Assembly (NCBI GenBank): GCA_017543905.1
Contig: JAFYFC010000009.1
Span: 1 to 64,000 of the forward strand
Reading direction: 5' to 3'
Length of the DNA: 64,000 nt
Origin: Clostridia bacterium
GTDB lineage: Bacteria > Bacillota > Clostridia > Christensenellales > Aristaeellaceae
The notes below the pieces were generated by a model, which saw only the letters and a list, made by a program, of their open reading frames with translations, did no database searches and was not told the DNA's origin. How positions within the stretch are numbered: the first letter of the stretch is position 1; each line of letters opens with the position of its first letter. A program made the translations under genes and the position numbers. This document shows positions 8,853 to 16,955 of this stretch, piece after piece.

Positions 8853-10217
8853 ATGGAGCTTAAAAAATATCCCCTTTCCGAGCACGCGCTGGAGGGCGCG
8901 CTGATCTATATCGCGGACGCGGGCGACCGGGACGTGCTGGTGTGCGAGGGCAAGGCGTACTTTCCCCGCAGGATAAACGAGCTTGACCACGAAACGGCGA
9001 ACACGCTGCGCAGGCTGTTCCCGTTCACCGCGCCGGTCAGAGTGCTGGGAAACAGGCGCAGCGTGGGCGTGGGCGACCGGCTCGGCATAGCGGGTCCAGG
9101 CCATATACGGGTGTTTGAGAAATACGACGCTCTGCCGGTGCTCGCGCAGCAGTCCATAAGGGAACTGAACCTTACGAACCGCACCTACGAGGACGTGCTG
9201 GACTCCTCCACCTTCGCGGTATTCCGCGAAAATTTCACCCGCGGCTTCGGCGCGGACGGAGACCACCTCAAAAAGGAAGAGGACATCGAATACGCGCTCT
9301 CGCTGGGCTTTACGATGCTTACGCTCGATCTGTCCGAGCACATCCACGCGGACGCCTCCGGCAAATATTCGCAGGATATCGACGCGCTGTACGAGGGCAA
9401 GACCTTCGACGTAGAGGGCCATAAGATAGCCTTCGAAACAGGCGAGCTCGCGCGCGTACGCGGCGTATACGGCGAGGCGCTGGATTTCGCGTGCGCGCTG
9501 TACGACAAGTATATAAAAAGCGGCGAACACGACTGCGACGTGGAAATTTCGATAGACGAGACCGATACGCCCACCAAGCCCTCGGAGCATTACTTCGTGG
9601 CGGCGGAGCTCAAGCGCCGCGGCGTAGAGGTGCGCACGATCGCCCCGCGCTTCATAGGCGAATTCCAGAAAGGCATAGACTATATCGGCGATCCCGCGAA
9701 ATTCGACGAGGAGATGGCGGTGCACGCCGCCATCGCCCGTCACTTCGGCCACAAGGTGAGCGTGCATTCGGGCTCCGACAAGTTTTCGGTGTTCCCCTCG
9801 GTGGGCGCGCAGACCCGCCAGACCTACCACGTCAAGACCGCCGGCACCAACTGGCTGGAGGCGATGCGCATAGTGGCGGAGCACGAGCCCGCGCTGTACC
9901 GCGAGATACACCTGTTCGCGCTGGAGTCGTTTGACGAGGCGCGCAAGTACTATCACGTGACCACCGACATAAGCGCGATACCGGACGTAAAAACGCTTGC
10001 GGACGCGCAGCTTCCCGCGCTGTTCGAGGACGACAACGCCCGCCAGCTTATACATATAACCTACGGGCTTATACTTAACGCGAAAAACGCGGATGGCAGC
10101 GACCGCTTCCGCACGCGCCTGTACGCGTTCTGGCGCGCGCACGCGCAGGAGTACGCCGCGGCGCTCGAAAAGCATATAGGCAAGCATCTGGAGCTGCTGG
10201 GCTGCCCGAAGAGATAA
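8853..10217 (+). CDS. uxaE: Tagaturonate epimerase family protein (UxaE-like)
   Basis: 454 residues from ATG 8853. I chose this over GTG 8847 because GGAG at 8840-8843 is nine bases upstream, against three for GTG. The sequence matches the tagaturonate/fructuronate C4-epimerase family described in Thermotoga: an N-terminal region with a D-R-D-V-L-V-C-E-G-K-A-Y stretch, a central T-L-D-L-S-E-H-I-H-A-D segment with likely metal ligands, V-E-I-S-I-D-E-T-D-T-P, and V-H-S-G-S-D-K-F. It would link D-tagaturonate to D-fructuronate in galacturonate catabolism. That fits the pectin-type hydrolases at 48-56 kb. Cytoplasmic. The symbol rests on family resemblance only. Confidence 0.8.
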   Translation: MELKKYPLSEHALEGALIYIADAGDRDVLVCEGKAYFPRRINELDHETANTLRRLFPFTAPVRVLGNRRSVGVGDRLGIAGPGHIRVFEKYDALPVLAQQSIRELNLTNRTYEDVLDSSTFAVFRENFTRGFGADGDHLKKEEDIEYALSLGFTMLTLDLSEHIHADASGKYSQDIDALYEGKTFDVEGHKIAFETGELARVRGVYGEALDFACALYDKYIKSGEHDCDVEISIDETDTPTKPSEHYFVAAELKRRGVEVRTIAPRFIGEFQKGIDYIGDPAKFDEEMAVHAAIARHFGHKVSVHSGSDKFSVFPSVGAQTRQTYHVKTAGTNWLEAMRIVAEHEPALYREIHLFALESFDEARKYYHVTTDISAIPDVKTLADAQLPALFEDDNARQLIHITYGLILNAKNADGSDRFRTRLYAFWRAHAQEYAAALEKHIGKHLELLGCPKR

Positions 10218-10226
10218 TACAGACGA

Positions 10227-10255
10227 CCGCGCCGCGCCCCTCACACGCGGCGCGG
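10227..10255. other. Intergenic hairpin
   Basis: CCGCGCCGCG (10227-10236) and CGCGGCGCGG (10246-10255) form a perfect 10-pair stem with a 9-base loop, nine bases after the epimerase stop. A second small palindrome GGCGCA/TGCGCC follows at 10264-10279. No T-run, so not a classical terminator. Confidence 0.55.
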
Positions 10256-10299
10256 CTTCACGGCGGCGCAGTTTTGCGCCGGAACGGGATACGGAGCAT

Positions 10300-11406
10300 A
10301 TGGAAGACAGACTTACACGCCTTATAAACCATCGCCGCGCGCTGCACGAGATACCGGAAACCTGCTACGACCTGCCCGAAACGCAGGAATACGTGCTGCG
10401 CGCGCTCAAAACCACGCGCGCGGAGGTGAGCGCCGTTTCGCCCTCGGGCGTGCTGGCGTATTTCGATATGGGCGCGTGCTCGACCGTCGCCTTCCGCTCG
10501 GACATGGACGCGCTGCCCGTGCAGGAGACCAGCGGCGTGCCCTTCGTTTCGCGCCATGCGGGCAAGACGCACGCCTGCGGGCACGACGCGCATATGGCGA
10601 TGCAGCTTGCTTTGGCGGAGGAGATATCGCGCACGCCCACGCGCAGAAACGTGCTTATTATCCTTCAGCCCGCCGAGGAAAGCGGAAACGGCGCAGAGCT
10701 GATGATCGGCACGGGCGCGCTGGACAAATACGGCGTGAGCGAGATATACGCCTGCCACGTGGAGCCCTCGCTTAAGTCCGGCGTGATCGCGAGCCGTCCG
10801 GGCGAGTTCATGGCGCGCGCCAGCGAGGTGCACGTGACGGTTAGGGGCAAAAGCTCCCACATCGCCGAGCCGCAAAACGGCGTCGACGCGCTGATGGCGG
10901 GGCTCAGGTTCGTGCGCGAAACCGACATATGCGTCCGCGAGCGTTACGCGAACGTGCGGCATCTGTACGGCTACGGCAGCTTCTCAAGCGGCCGCGCGAA
11001 CAACGTGATATCAAACGAAACGCACATCGCGGGCACGCTGCGCGCGTACGACGACGCGGTGTTCGAGAGCATACGGCAGGACGTACTGCGCATAGCGGAG
11101 GGTATCGGGCGCGATACGGGCGCGCGCTTCGAGGTGGAAATAAACAAGGGTTATCCGCCGCTTATAAACTCGCCCGAATGCTACGAGCGCATAAAAGCCG
11201 CGGCGCAGGGGCTCGAGTTCGAATATCTGCCCGAGCCGCATCTGATCGCGGAGGATTTTGCGTGTTATCTGAGATATCGTCCGGGGCTTATGTTCAATCT
11301 CGGCATAAACACAAATACGCCCCTGCACGATCCCGCCTTCCGTTTCGACGAAAGCGCGCTCGTGCAGGGCACGCAGATGTTTTTGAATCTTGCCAATATC
11401 GACTGA
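10300..11406 (+). CDS. M20-family metallo-amidohydrolase
   Basis: 368 residues of the M20D amidohydrolase/aminoacylase class (hippurate hydrolase, IAA-amino acid hydrolase, N-acetyl-diaminopimelate deacetylase). Metal ligands are visible in H-A-C-G-H-D-A-H (91-98), P-A-E-E-S (124-128) and C-H-V-E-P (152-156), with a late H in T-P-L-H-D-P-A-F. The N-terminal R-R-A-L-H-E-I-P-E is also standard. It would hydrolyse an N-acyl amino acid or similar amide in the cytosol. No partner gene narrows the substrate. It ends 20 bases before the convergent stop of the BI-1-like gene. Confidence 0.87.
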   Translation: MEDRLTRLINHRRALHEIPETCYDLPETQEYVLRALKTTRAEVSAVSPSGVLAYFDMGACSTVAFRSDMDALPVQETSGVPFVSRHAGKTHACGHDAHMAMQLALAEEISRTPTRRNVLIILQPAEESGNGAELMIGTGALDKYGVSEIYACHVEPSLKSGVIASRPGEFMARASEVHVTVRGKSSHIAEPQNGVDALMAGLRFVRETDICVRERYANVRHLYGYGSFSSGRANNVISNETHIAGTLRAYDDAVFESIRQDVLRIAEGIGRDTGARFEVEINKGYPPLINSPECYERIKAAAQGLEFEYLPEPHLIAEDFACYLRYRPGLMFNLGINTNTPLHDPAFRFDESALVQGTQMFLNLANID

Positions 11407-11426
11407 GACAGAGCTTGCAAAGGCGC

Positions 11427-12116
11427 TCAGTCGCGCCTTCTTCCGATTATGCTCAGTACGCGCAGGAACAGGTTTATTATGTCCAGATACAGGTTTGCGG
11501 CTACGGACACGGCGTTGTTTAATGTGCTCGCGCACACGTTGCAGCGCGCCCAGTCGAAGCCTATGAACAGCGAAAACAGACCCGCCGCAAGATAGGAGGT
11601 AAGCAGGCCGCCGCTCCTTCCGAACAGCGAGAGTATAAGGCCGCCTATCACCAGTATGCCCAGCCCCGCCATGAGCGCGCGTCCCATGCTCAGAAACACC
11701 GCGGGGTACAGCGTGCCCAGCAGCGCGAACACGAACGTCACCGCAGCGGTAAATATGATCGCCGTGCTTATTACGGACGCGTCGTAGCCCGGCAGCAGCA
11801 GACACAATACCACCCCTATCGGCAGCACGATAAGATTGTAGCCGATAAAGCTCACGATGGGCGAGCGCGCGTTTACCATAAAGCTGCCCGCGAGCGCGCA
11901 CACGAAATAGCCTATCAGTATGGCCGTGCTGCCGCCCCGCGCCGCGTAGGATATAACGGCGCCGCTCCACAAAGTGACGATCAGATAGTTCAGCAAAAAG
12001 CCCCACAGCAGCATGCCCGCGATTATCATATTGTACGCGCGGCGGCTGATCTCGACGTCGCCCTCACGCAGCACGCGGCGTTCCGCCAGAGCCTGACGAG
12101 TGTTGCCTATAGTCAT
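11427..12116 (-). CDS. Bax inhibitor-1/YccA-family membrane protein
   Basis: 229 residues from ATG 12116, preceded by GGAGGTG; a longer frame to 12137 lacks a ribosome binding site in the right place. Seven hydrophobic segments and the N-terminal R-R-A-Y-N-M-I-I-A-G-M-L-L-W-G opening are typical of bacterial BI-1 (YccA/YbhL) proteins. Members are proton-sensitive calcium-leak channels or modulators of membrane proteases; the role in Clostridia is not known. Likely single-gene transcript, convergent with the amidohydrolase gene. Confidence 0.83.
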   Translation of the reverse strand: MTIGNTRQALAERRVLREGDVEISRRAYNMIIAGMLLWGFLLNYLIVTLWSGAVISYAARGGSTAILIGYFVCALAGSFMVNARSPIVSFIGYNLIVLPIGVVLCLLLPGYDASVISTAIIFTAAVTFVFALLGTLYPAVFLSMGRALMAGLGILVIGGLILSLFGRSGGLLTSYLAAGLFSLFIGFDWARCNVCASTLNNAVSVAANLYLDIINLFLRVLSIIGRRRD

Positions 12117-12154
12117 AAAAAACACCTCCGAAAACACAAAAGCTGACTGTAAAA

Positions 12155-12182
12155 CGCAGAGGGGCCGCAGCCCCTCTGAAGT
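12155..12182 (-). terminator. Bidirectional intrinsic terminator
   Basis: CAGAGGGGC and GCCCCTCTG form a nine-pair stem with a CGCA loop (12158-12179). On the minus strand the stem is followed by GTTTTAC, ending transcription of the 12262-13008 gene; on the plus strand it is followed by TTTTTT. Confidence 0.75.
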
Positions 12183-12261
12183 TTTTTATCCGCAGTAAGG
12201 GCCCTGCCCGGCTGCGAAAACGGTTTTAAGCAGATTATACTGCCGATACTTAAGGGATTCC

Positions 12262-13008
12262 TTAAATTATGCCGCGACGCGCGAGCAGGTTTTTGAGTAT
12301 GGCGGGCTTAAATATGTTTACAAGACCGCACGCGCACACTATCGCACTCAGATACCACGCAAAGGCGAGATGCACGTACTCCGACATGTCGCAGGAGAGG
12401 TCGCCGATAAACCCGAGCATCAGCGCGAGTGCGATCAGCGCGTAAAACGCGATGTGCAGATATCTGTTCAGCGCGTTTTTGCCCAGTGCGGCGAGCGAGG
12501 GGATAAAGCGCGTCGCGTCCACGAACAGCGTGGCTATATACAGCGCCAATACCACCAGATCGATTATAAGCAGCACCTTCGCCGCCACCATCCAGCCGCT
12601 CACTTCGCTCAGAGGCTGGCTCTGAACGCCCATGGAGATGTCGAAGCCGCCGCTCATCTTTACGCCCTTCATGCTGCTGTCGTACAGACCCATGTTCATC
12701 TTCATGTCGAGGCAGAGCTTGTTGATGCCCGAGAAGGGACCGAAGCGCGAGGTGATCTCAAGCGATTCGCCGTCGCCGAGCCTGCCCAGCCCGTTCAGCC
12801 CGAGACTATTCAAAAACGCGCCGCCATTCTCACCGGCGTTGAACGTATACCACGGGCACAGCATAAGTATGAACATAAGCAGCACCAGTCCGAAGCCTAT
12901 AAGCCTTCTGACCGAAAAGCGCATGCCGCCGACAGTAAGCCCTTCCTTGTTGATCGGTATGCGCACTCTGCGCGCGCGGGGAGTAGATTCGGGAGTCTGA
13001 GTATCCAT
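12262..13008 (-). CDS. Hypothetical four-helix membrane protein
   Basis: 248 residues from ATG 13008, preceded by AGGAGG; the frame extends to 13137 but without a start signal. The N terminus is basic and cytosolic, then one membrane helix at about 29-50, an extracytoplasmic loop of about 80 residues rich in Gly and Met, then three helices to the C terminus. The first helix ends in L-C-P-W-Y-T-F-N. I do not recognise the family. It has its own strong promoter and a terminator, so it is monocistronic. No functional clue comes from the neighbours. Confidence 0.75.
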   Translation of the reverse strand: MDTQTPESTPRARRVRIPINKEGLTVGGMRFSVRRLIGFGLVLLMFILMLCPWYTFNAGENGGAFLNSLGLNGLGRLGDGESLEITSRFGPFSGINKLCLDMKMNMGLYDSSMKGVKMSGGFDISMGVQSQPLSEVSGWMVAAKVLLIIDLVVLALYIATLFVDATRFIPSLAALGKNALNRYLHIAFYALIALALMLGFIGDLSCDMSEYVHLAFAWYLSAIVCACGLVNIFKPAILKNLLARRGII

Positions 13009-13050
13009 AGCGTTTCCTCCTAAAACAGATAAGTATAATAAGGTAATATA

Positions 13051-13079
13051 ATTGTACCACCTCGCCGCCGCTTTGTCAA
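13051..13079 (-). promoter_or_regulatory. Promoter of the 12262-13008 gene
   Basis: On the minus strand TTGACA (13074-13079), 17-base spacer, TACAAT (13051-13056), about 43 bases ahead of the chosen ATG. This supports the shorter gene model. Confidence 0.75.
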
Positions 13080-13178
13080 TCGTTCCGCATTTGCAAAACG
13101 AAAAAAATGGGCTGCCGCGCGCAGCAAGGCAACCCAAGGGGAGGCCGGAAAAACGTGAAGTTCAGTCTTCGGTATTTG

Positions 13179-13601
13179 TTATATCGCTTTCCCCAATATC
13201 AACTCCGTGGGCTGTTCGTAACCCGGGAAGGGCAGGTTCAGCTCTCCGCAGTCCCTGTAGCCGATCGCCCGGTAAAAGTGCTGGGCTTCCTCGTTCTCCT
13301 GCGTGGAGGTCATCGCCAGTCCGTAGCCTCGGGCCTTCATGTCCTTTTCCCAATGCTCCATCAGCAAACGCCCATAGCCCCTGCGCCGCGCGCCCTCTTT
13401 CACGTATAAAAACGTGCAGAAGGGTATGCTGTCCCAAAACAGGGAATAGCGGAGAATGGCCGTAGGGCGACCATCCGCCGCCAGTACATAGCCCATCCTG
13501 TCCCGCACCTTACGGGCGAATTCTTCCCTTATCAGATGCCGGTCCAGCGTAAACCAGAAGGCGCGGTCTGCTTCCGTCACAGGATGGATGGCGATACTCA
13601 T
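13179..13601 (-). CDS. GNAT-family N-acetyltransferase
   Basis: 140 residues with the GNAT fold order: beta strands including I-P-F-C-T-F-L-Y-V, then the acetyl-CoA loop A-R-R-R-G-Y-G-R-L-L (near residues 71-80), then the N-E-E-A-Q-H-F-Y-R-A-I-G-Y motif of helix 4/strand 5. It should transfer an acetyl group from acetyl-CoA to an amine. The acceptor is unknown. It stands alone, upstream of the convergently unrelated membrane protein and downstream of the oxidoreductase gene on the same strand. Confidence 0.85.
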   Translation of the reverse strand: MSIAIHPVTEADRAFWFTLDRHLIREEFARKVRDRMGYVLAADGRPTAILRYSLFWDSIPFCTFLYVKEGARRRGYGRLLMEHWEKDMKARGYGLAMTSTQENEEAQHFYRAIGYRDCGELNLPFPGYEQPTELILGKAI

Positions 13602-13656
13602 ATTCCATGATCCCCTTCGTTCAGGACGCTTCCCGTGCAGATAAATTCAAGCAGCG

Positions 13657-14931
13657 TTATACCTCCGCGCCCTGATGCACCGCTATCGTTTCGCCGCCGC
13701 GCAGGCGGGATTCCTCTGCGGCGATGCCGATCAGGTGGCTCTCCAGCGATTCCTCAAGGGAGGACACCTCCGGGATTTTTCCGGTAAGCATGTCGTACAG
13801 GCCGCACACGATGCCGACGTCGCCGCCGCCGTGGCCGCTGCCGCTCGTGTCGAGAGAGGAAAGCGCGATGTCCTCGGGCGTTTCGACGCCGTAGCGCTTG
13901 ATGCGCAGGTAGTCTTCGGTTTCGTTCAGTATGATTTCGCCCAGCGCGCCGTGCAGGGTAAGCAGCCTTCCGCCGTTTCCGGTAAAGGCGTTCATGTCCA
14001 AAATGGCGGTCACGCCGTTTTCAAAGCGCATAAGGCACTGCTGATTGTCCACCACGTCGTTGTCGCAGAAGTAGACGCAGCGGCCGTAGGGGCCGGTCTG
14101 TATGGCTTCCCAGGCGGCTTCGGGGGTCAGCTTTTTCGGGCGCACGATTATGGCGGAAAAAACGTAATCCGGCCGGTTCTTCATGCGGTCGATGTACAGG
14201 CGCTTGGCGGAGTAGGGGCAGGTGTCCATGTATTTGCACTGTGTGCAGCGCTTCGCCGCGCCCTCGGGGGCGTTTTCGGCCTTGAACCAGCGCAGGCTGC
14301 CCACGGAAGAGACGCTTACGCAGCGCGCTCCGGCGTAATGCTGGATAAGGTCCAGATCGTGACAGCTTTTGGCAAGTATCATGGGTGTGCTGTCCTCGCT
14401 GCGTCTCCAGTTTCCGCGCACGAAGGAGTGGGCGAAGTGCCCGTACCACACCTGCTCGACTGCGTTTATGGAAATCAGCTGCCCTATCGTGCCGCTTTGC
14501 AGCAGCTCGTCCGCCTTGACGAACGCCGGCGCGTAGCGCAGCACGTGGCCGACGAACACCCGCCTGCCGCTTTCGCGCTGAGCCCGAAGCAAGCGCACGC
14601 ATTCCTCGCGGGAGGAGGAGATGGGCTTTTCCACCATGATGTCGTAGCCCAGCGCCAGCCCCTTCAGCGTCATGCGCACGTGATCCTGATCCTGCGTGCC
14701 GATCACCAAAAGCTCCGCGCGCCTTGCTTCAAAAAACGCGTCCTCGCTCAAAAAGCAGCTCTCCTCGGGCAGACCCAGCGCTTCGCGGGCGTTTGCCAGC
14801 ATGGCGGGATTGATGTCGCAAACGGCGACCACGCGAAAGCGGTCGCTGAATCTCGTCTGCATCGGCTTTGCGTAGGCGCCCAGTCCGCGGCCTCCGCAAC
14901 CGATCACGGCGACAGTGATGATTTTGTCCAT
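13657..14931 (-). CDS. Gfo/Idh/MocA-family NAD(P)-dependent oxidoreductase
   Basis: 425 residues from ATG 14931, preceded by GGAGGAC; an upstream in-frame ATG at 14964 lacks this. The N-terminal Rossmann fold has V-A-V-I-G-C-G-G-R-G-L-G, followed by V-A-V-C-D-I-N and the family's M-V-E-K-P-I-S. A middle insertion C-T-Q-C-K-Y-M-D-T-C-P-Y-S contains three close Cys, seen in a subset of this family and perhaps structural or metal-binding. Members oxidise or epimerise sugars, inositols or sugar acids. Its position beside the second sugar importer suggests it acts on that importer's cargo. Confidence 0.87.
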   Translation of the reverse strand: MDKIITVAVIGCGGRGLGAYAKPMQTRFSDRFRVVAVCDINPAMLANAREALGLPEESCFLSEDAFFEARRAELLVIGTQDQDHVRMTLKGLALGYDIMVEKPISSSREECVRLLRAQRESGRRVFVGHVLRYAPAFVKADELLQSGTIGQLISINAVEQVWYGHFAHSFVRGNWRRSEDSTPMILAKSCHDLDLIQHYAGARCVSVSSVGSLRWFKAENAPEGAAKRCTQCKYMDTCPYSAKRLYIDRMKNRPDYVFSAIIVRPKKLTPEAAWEAIQTGPYGRCVYFCDNDVVDNQQCLMRFENGVTAILDMNAFTGNGGRLLTLHGALGEIILNETEDYLRIKRYGVETPEDIALSSLDTSGSGHGGGDVGIVCGLYDMLTGKIPEVSSLEESLESHLIGIAAEESRLRGGETIAVHQGAEV

Positions 14932-15033
14932 TATGCAGTCCTCCATCGGTAGGTATACCGACATTATACCATAAAGCGCGCGGCTTGTACATTCCTGGCG
15001 AAAATTTAGTTATTAAGGGCAGCTGCGCAAAAT

Positions 15034-15071
15034 ATAAAAAACGCCTGACAAGACGCTGTGTCCTGTCAGGC
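15034..15071 (-). terminator. Intrinsic terminator after the second sugar-importer operon
   Basis: GCCTGACA (15043-15050) pairs with TGTCAGGC (15064-15071). On the minus strand the stem is followed by GTTTTTTATATTTT. It lies 37 bases past the stop of the last permease gene, so the oxidoreductase gene is probably a separate transcript. Confidence 0.85.
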
Positions 15072-15107
15072 ATTTTTTTAAGTCTGCTTTTTGCCGCCAA
15101 ATCGGTT

Positions 15108-15947
15108 TTATCCCTTTACTGAGCCTGCGGTGACGCCGTCCATCAGGTATCTGTTGAAGAATAGGAACAGCAGGAACACAGGTATCAGCGACAGCGAGCT
15201 CATAGCGAACATCGGGCCGAAGTTCGTGCCCTGCGCGTCCGCAAAGCCCTTGATCGCCAGCGAAACCGTGTACAGCGCGGGCTTCGACAGATAAAGCAGC
15301 GGCCCCATGTAGTCGTCCCAGATCCAGTAAAACGAGATGACGACGGTAGTGATTATGCTGGGGCCCAGCAGCGGCAGCACGATGCGGGAAAATATGGTGT
15401 ATTTGTTGCAGCCGTCTATCATCGCGGCCTCGTCCAGCTCCTTGGGCAGCCCGCGGATAAACTGCATCATCATATAGATGAAAAACGGCCAGCCCAGGAA
15501 TTTGGGCAGTATCAGCGGCACGAAGGTGCCCACGAAGCCGAGGCGGGTCCAGATGATATACTGCGGTATCATCAGCACCTGTCCGGGCAGCAGCATGGTC
15601 ATTATCATCGCCGTGAACCAGAATTTGCGCCCCTTGAAGTTGATGCGGGCAAACGCGTAGGACACCATCGCCGAGGAGATCACCGTACCCAGCGTGCCGA
15701 GCACGGACACGATGGCGGAGTTTTTGAAGAACGTGGCGAAGGACAGGCTTCCGCTGCCGCGCCAGCCGTCGGGATAGTTCTGCCATATCCATTTGGTGGG
15801 GAACAGCGGCGCTTCGCTGCCCAGTATCTCGCTTTTCAGCTTGAAGGAGGACAGTATCATCCAGATCACTGGATAGATCATCAGCAGTCCGAAGGCTATA
15901 ACGAACAGATGGTATATCGTGTTTCTTATAATGCGTCTTGATCTCAT
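15108..15947 (-). CDS. Sugar ABC importer permease, MalG type
   Basis: 279 residues, six membrane segments, with the ATPase-docking loop E-L-D-E-A-A-M-I-D-G-C near residue 180. CUT1 family. It ends in V-T-A-G-S-V-K-G, the usual MalG-type C terminus. It follows the partner permease by 12 bases, with AGGTGG as ribosome binding site. No ATPase gene is present in this operon. The substrate is unknown, but the neighbouring Gfo/Idh/MocA enzyme suggests a sugar or sugar derivative. Confidence 0.92.
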   Translation of the reverse strand: MRSRRIIRNTIYHLFVIAFGLLMIYPVIWMILSSFKLKSEILGSEAPLFPTKWIWQNYPDGWRGSGSLSFATFFKNSAIVSVLGTLGTVISSAMVSYAFARINFKGRKFWFTAMIMTMLLPGQVLMIPQYIIWTRLGFVGTFVPLILPKFLGWPFFIYMMMQFIRGLPKELDEAAMIDGCNKYTIFSRIVLPLLGPSIITTVVISFYWIWDDYMGPLLYLSKPALYTVSLAIKGFADAQGTNFGPMFAMSSLSLIPVFLLFLFFNRYLMDGVTAGSVKG

Positions 15948-15959
15948 GCGCCTGCCACC

Positions 15960-16871
15960 TCAGTTCTCGTAATACGTCCAGTGCGAGGACGTTTTGAATA
16001 TGAGGCCGGTGATCGCGGCCATGATGATAAGCATTATCCAGCTCTGCGCGCAGGCGTAGCCCATGTGCTGATAGGCAAAGCCTTCCTTGAAGATGTTGAG
16101 CGCGATGTAGTTGGTGGCGTAGTTGGGACCGCCGTCCGTGATTATCTGCGCCTGCGTGAAGGTCATAAAGCCGCTTATAAGCTGCATTATCAGGTTAAAC
16201 AGTATGATAGGCGAAAGGCAGGGCAGCGTTATGGAGAAAAACCGCCGCACGACGTTCGCGCCGTCGATCTCGGAGGCCTCGTAATAGTCCTTCGGTATCT
16301 GCTTGAGGCCGGAGGCGAATATCAGCATGGAGGAGCCGAACTGCCAGGCGTTGCACAGCACCAGCGGCAGAAACGCCCACGTCGTGGAGCCGAAGAAATT
16401 GAAGCTTTCCGCGCCGAAGGTCCTTATAAGGTTGACCACCGGGCCGCGGCTGCCGAAAAGCTGCTTCCACACCAGCGCCACCGCGACCGAGCCGCCGATA
16501 AGAGACGGGATGTAATATACCGCCCTGTAAAAGCCCTGCGCACGGGTGGGCTTGGTAAGCAGCATCGCGATAAGCAGCGCGAAAACGAGCTTAAGCGGCA
16601 CGCCTATCACGACGTACTGGAGCGTAACCAGCAGGGAATTGCCGAAGGTCGCGTCGTGCATCAGCTCGTAGAAGTTTTCTATGCCGAACCAGGTCGGCAC
16701 CGAGCCTATCCAGTAATTGCAGAAGGAGTAATAAAACGAAAGAGCCATCGGGATGATGGTCATCAGCAGAAAGCTGATTATGAACGGTATCGCGAACAGA
16801 TACCCGACGGTGTTGTCGCTGTTCAGAAATCCGCCTGCGGATTTTCCGAATCTACGCTTCGTGGCCTGCAT
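15960..16871 (-). CDS. Sugar ABC importer permease, MalF/UgpA type
   Basis: 303 residues from ATG 16871, preceded by GGAGG; an open frame extends 22 codons further but runs through an intergenic hairpin. Six membrane segments with the loop Y-Y-E-A-S-E-I-D-G-A-N. It pairs with the MalG-type gene just downstream. The soluble binding protein is encoded immediately upstream on the same strand, across a terminator-like stem-loop that probably lowers permease expression relative to the binding protein. Confidence 0.9.
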   Translation of the reverse strand: MQATKRRFGKSAGGFLNSDNTVGYLFAIPFIISFLLMTIIPMALSFYYSFCNYWIGSVPTWFGIENFYELMHDATFGNSLLVTLQYVVIGVPLKLVFALLIAMLLTKPTRAQGFYRAVYYIPSLIGGSVAVALVWKQLFGSRGPVVNLIRTFGAESFNFFGSTTWAFLPLVLCNAWQFGSSMLIFASGLKQIPKDYYEASEIDGANVVRRFFSITLPCLSPIILFNLIMQLISGFMTFTQAQIITDGGPNYATNYIALNIFKEGFAYQHMGYACAQSWIMLIIMAAITGLIFKTSSHWTYYEN

Positions 16872-16896
16872 GGAGCATGCCTCCTTATCGTCATTA

Positions 16897-16931
16897 AAAG
16901 GGGCACCCCAAAACAGCGTTTCAGGGTGCCC
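16897..16931 (-). terminator. Partial terminator between binding protein and permeases
   Basis: GGGCACCC and GGGTGCCC arms enclose a loop of about 14 bases; on the minus strand CCCC is followed by TTTTAATG. Located between the binding-protein stop and the permease start, it fits a leaky attenuator that sets a high binding protein to permease ratio. Confidence 0.65.
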
Positions 16932-16955
16932 AAGCATTGTCAGGCTAAGTTTTTA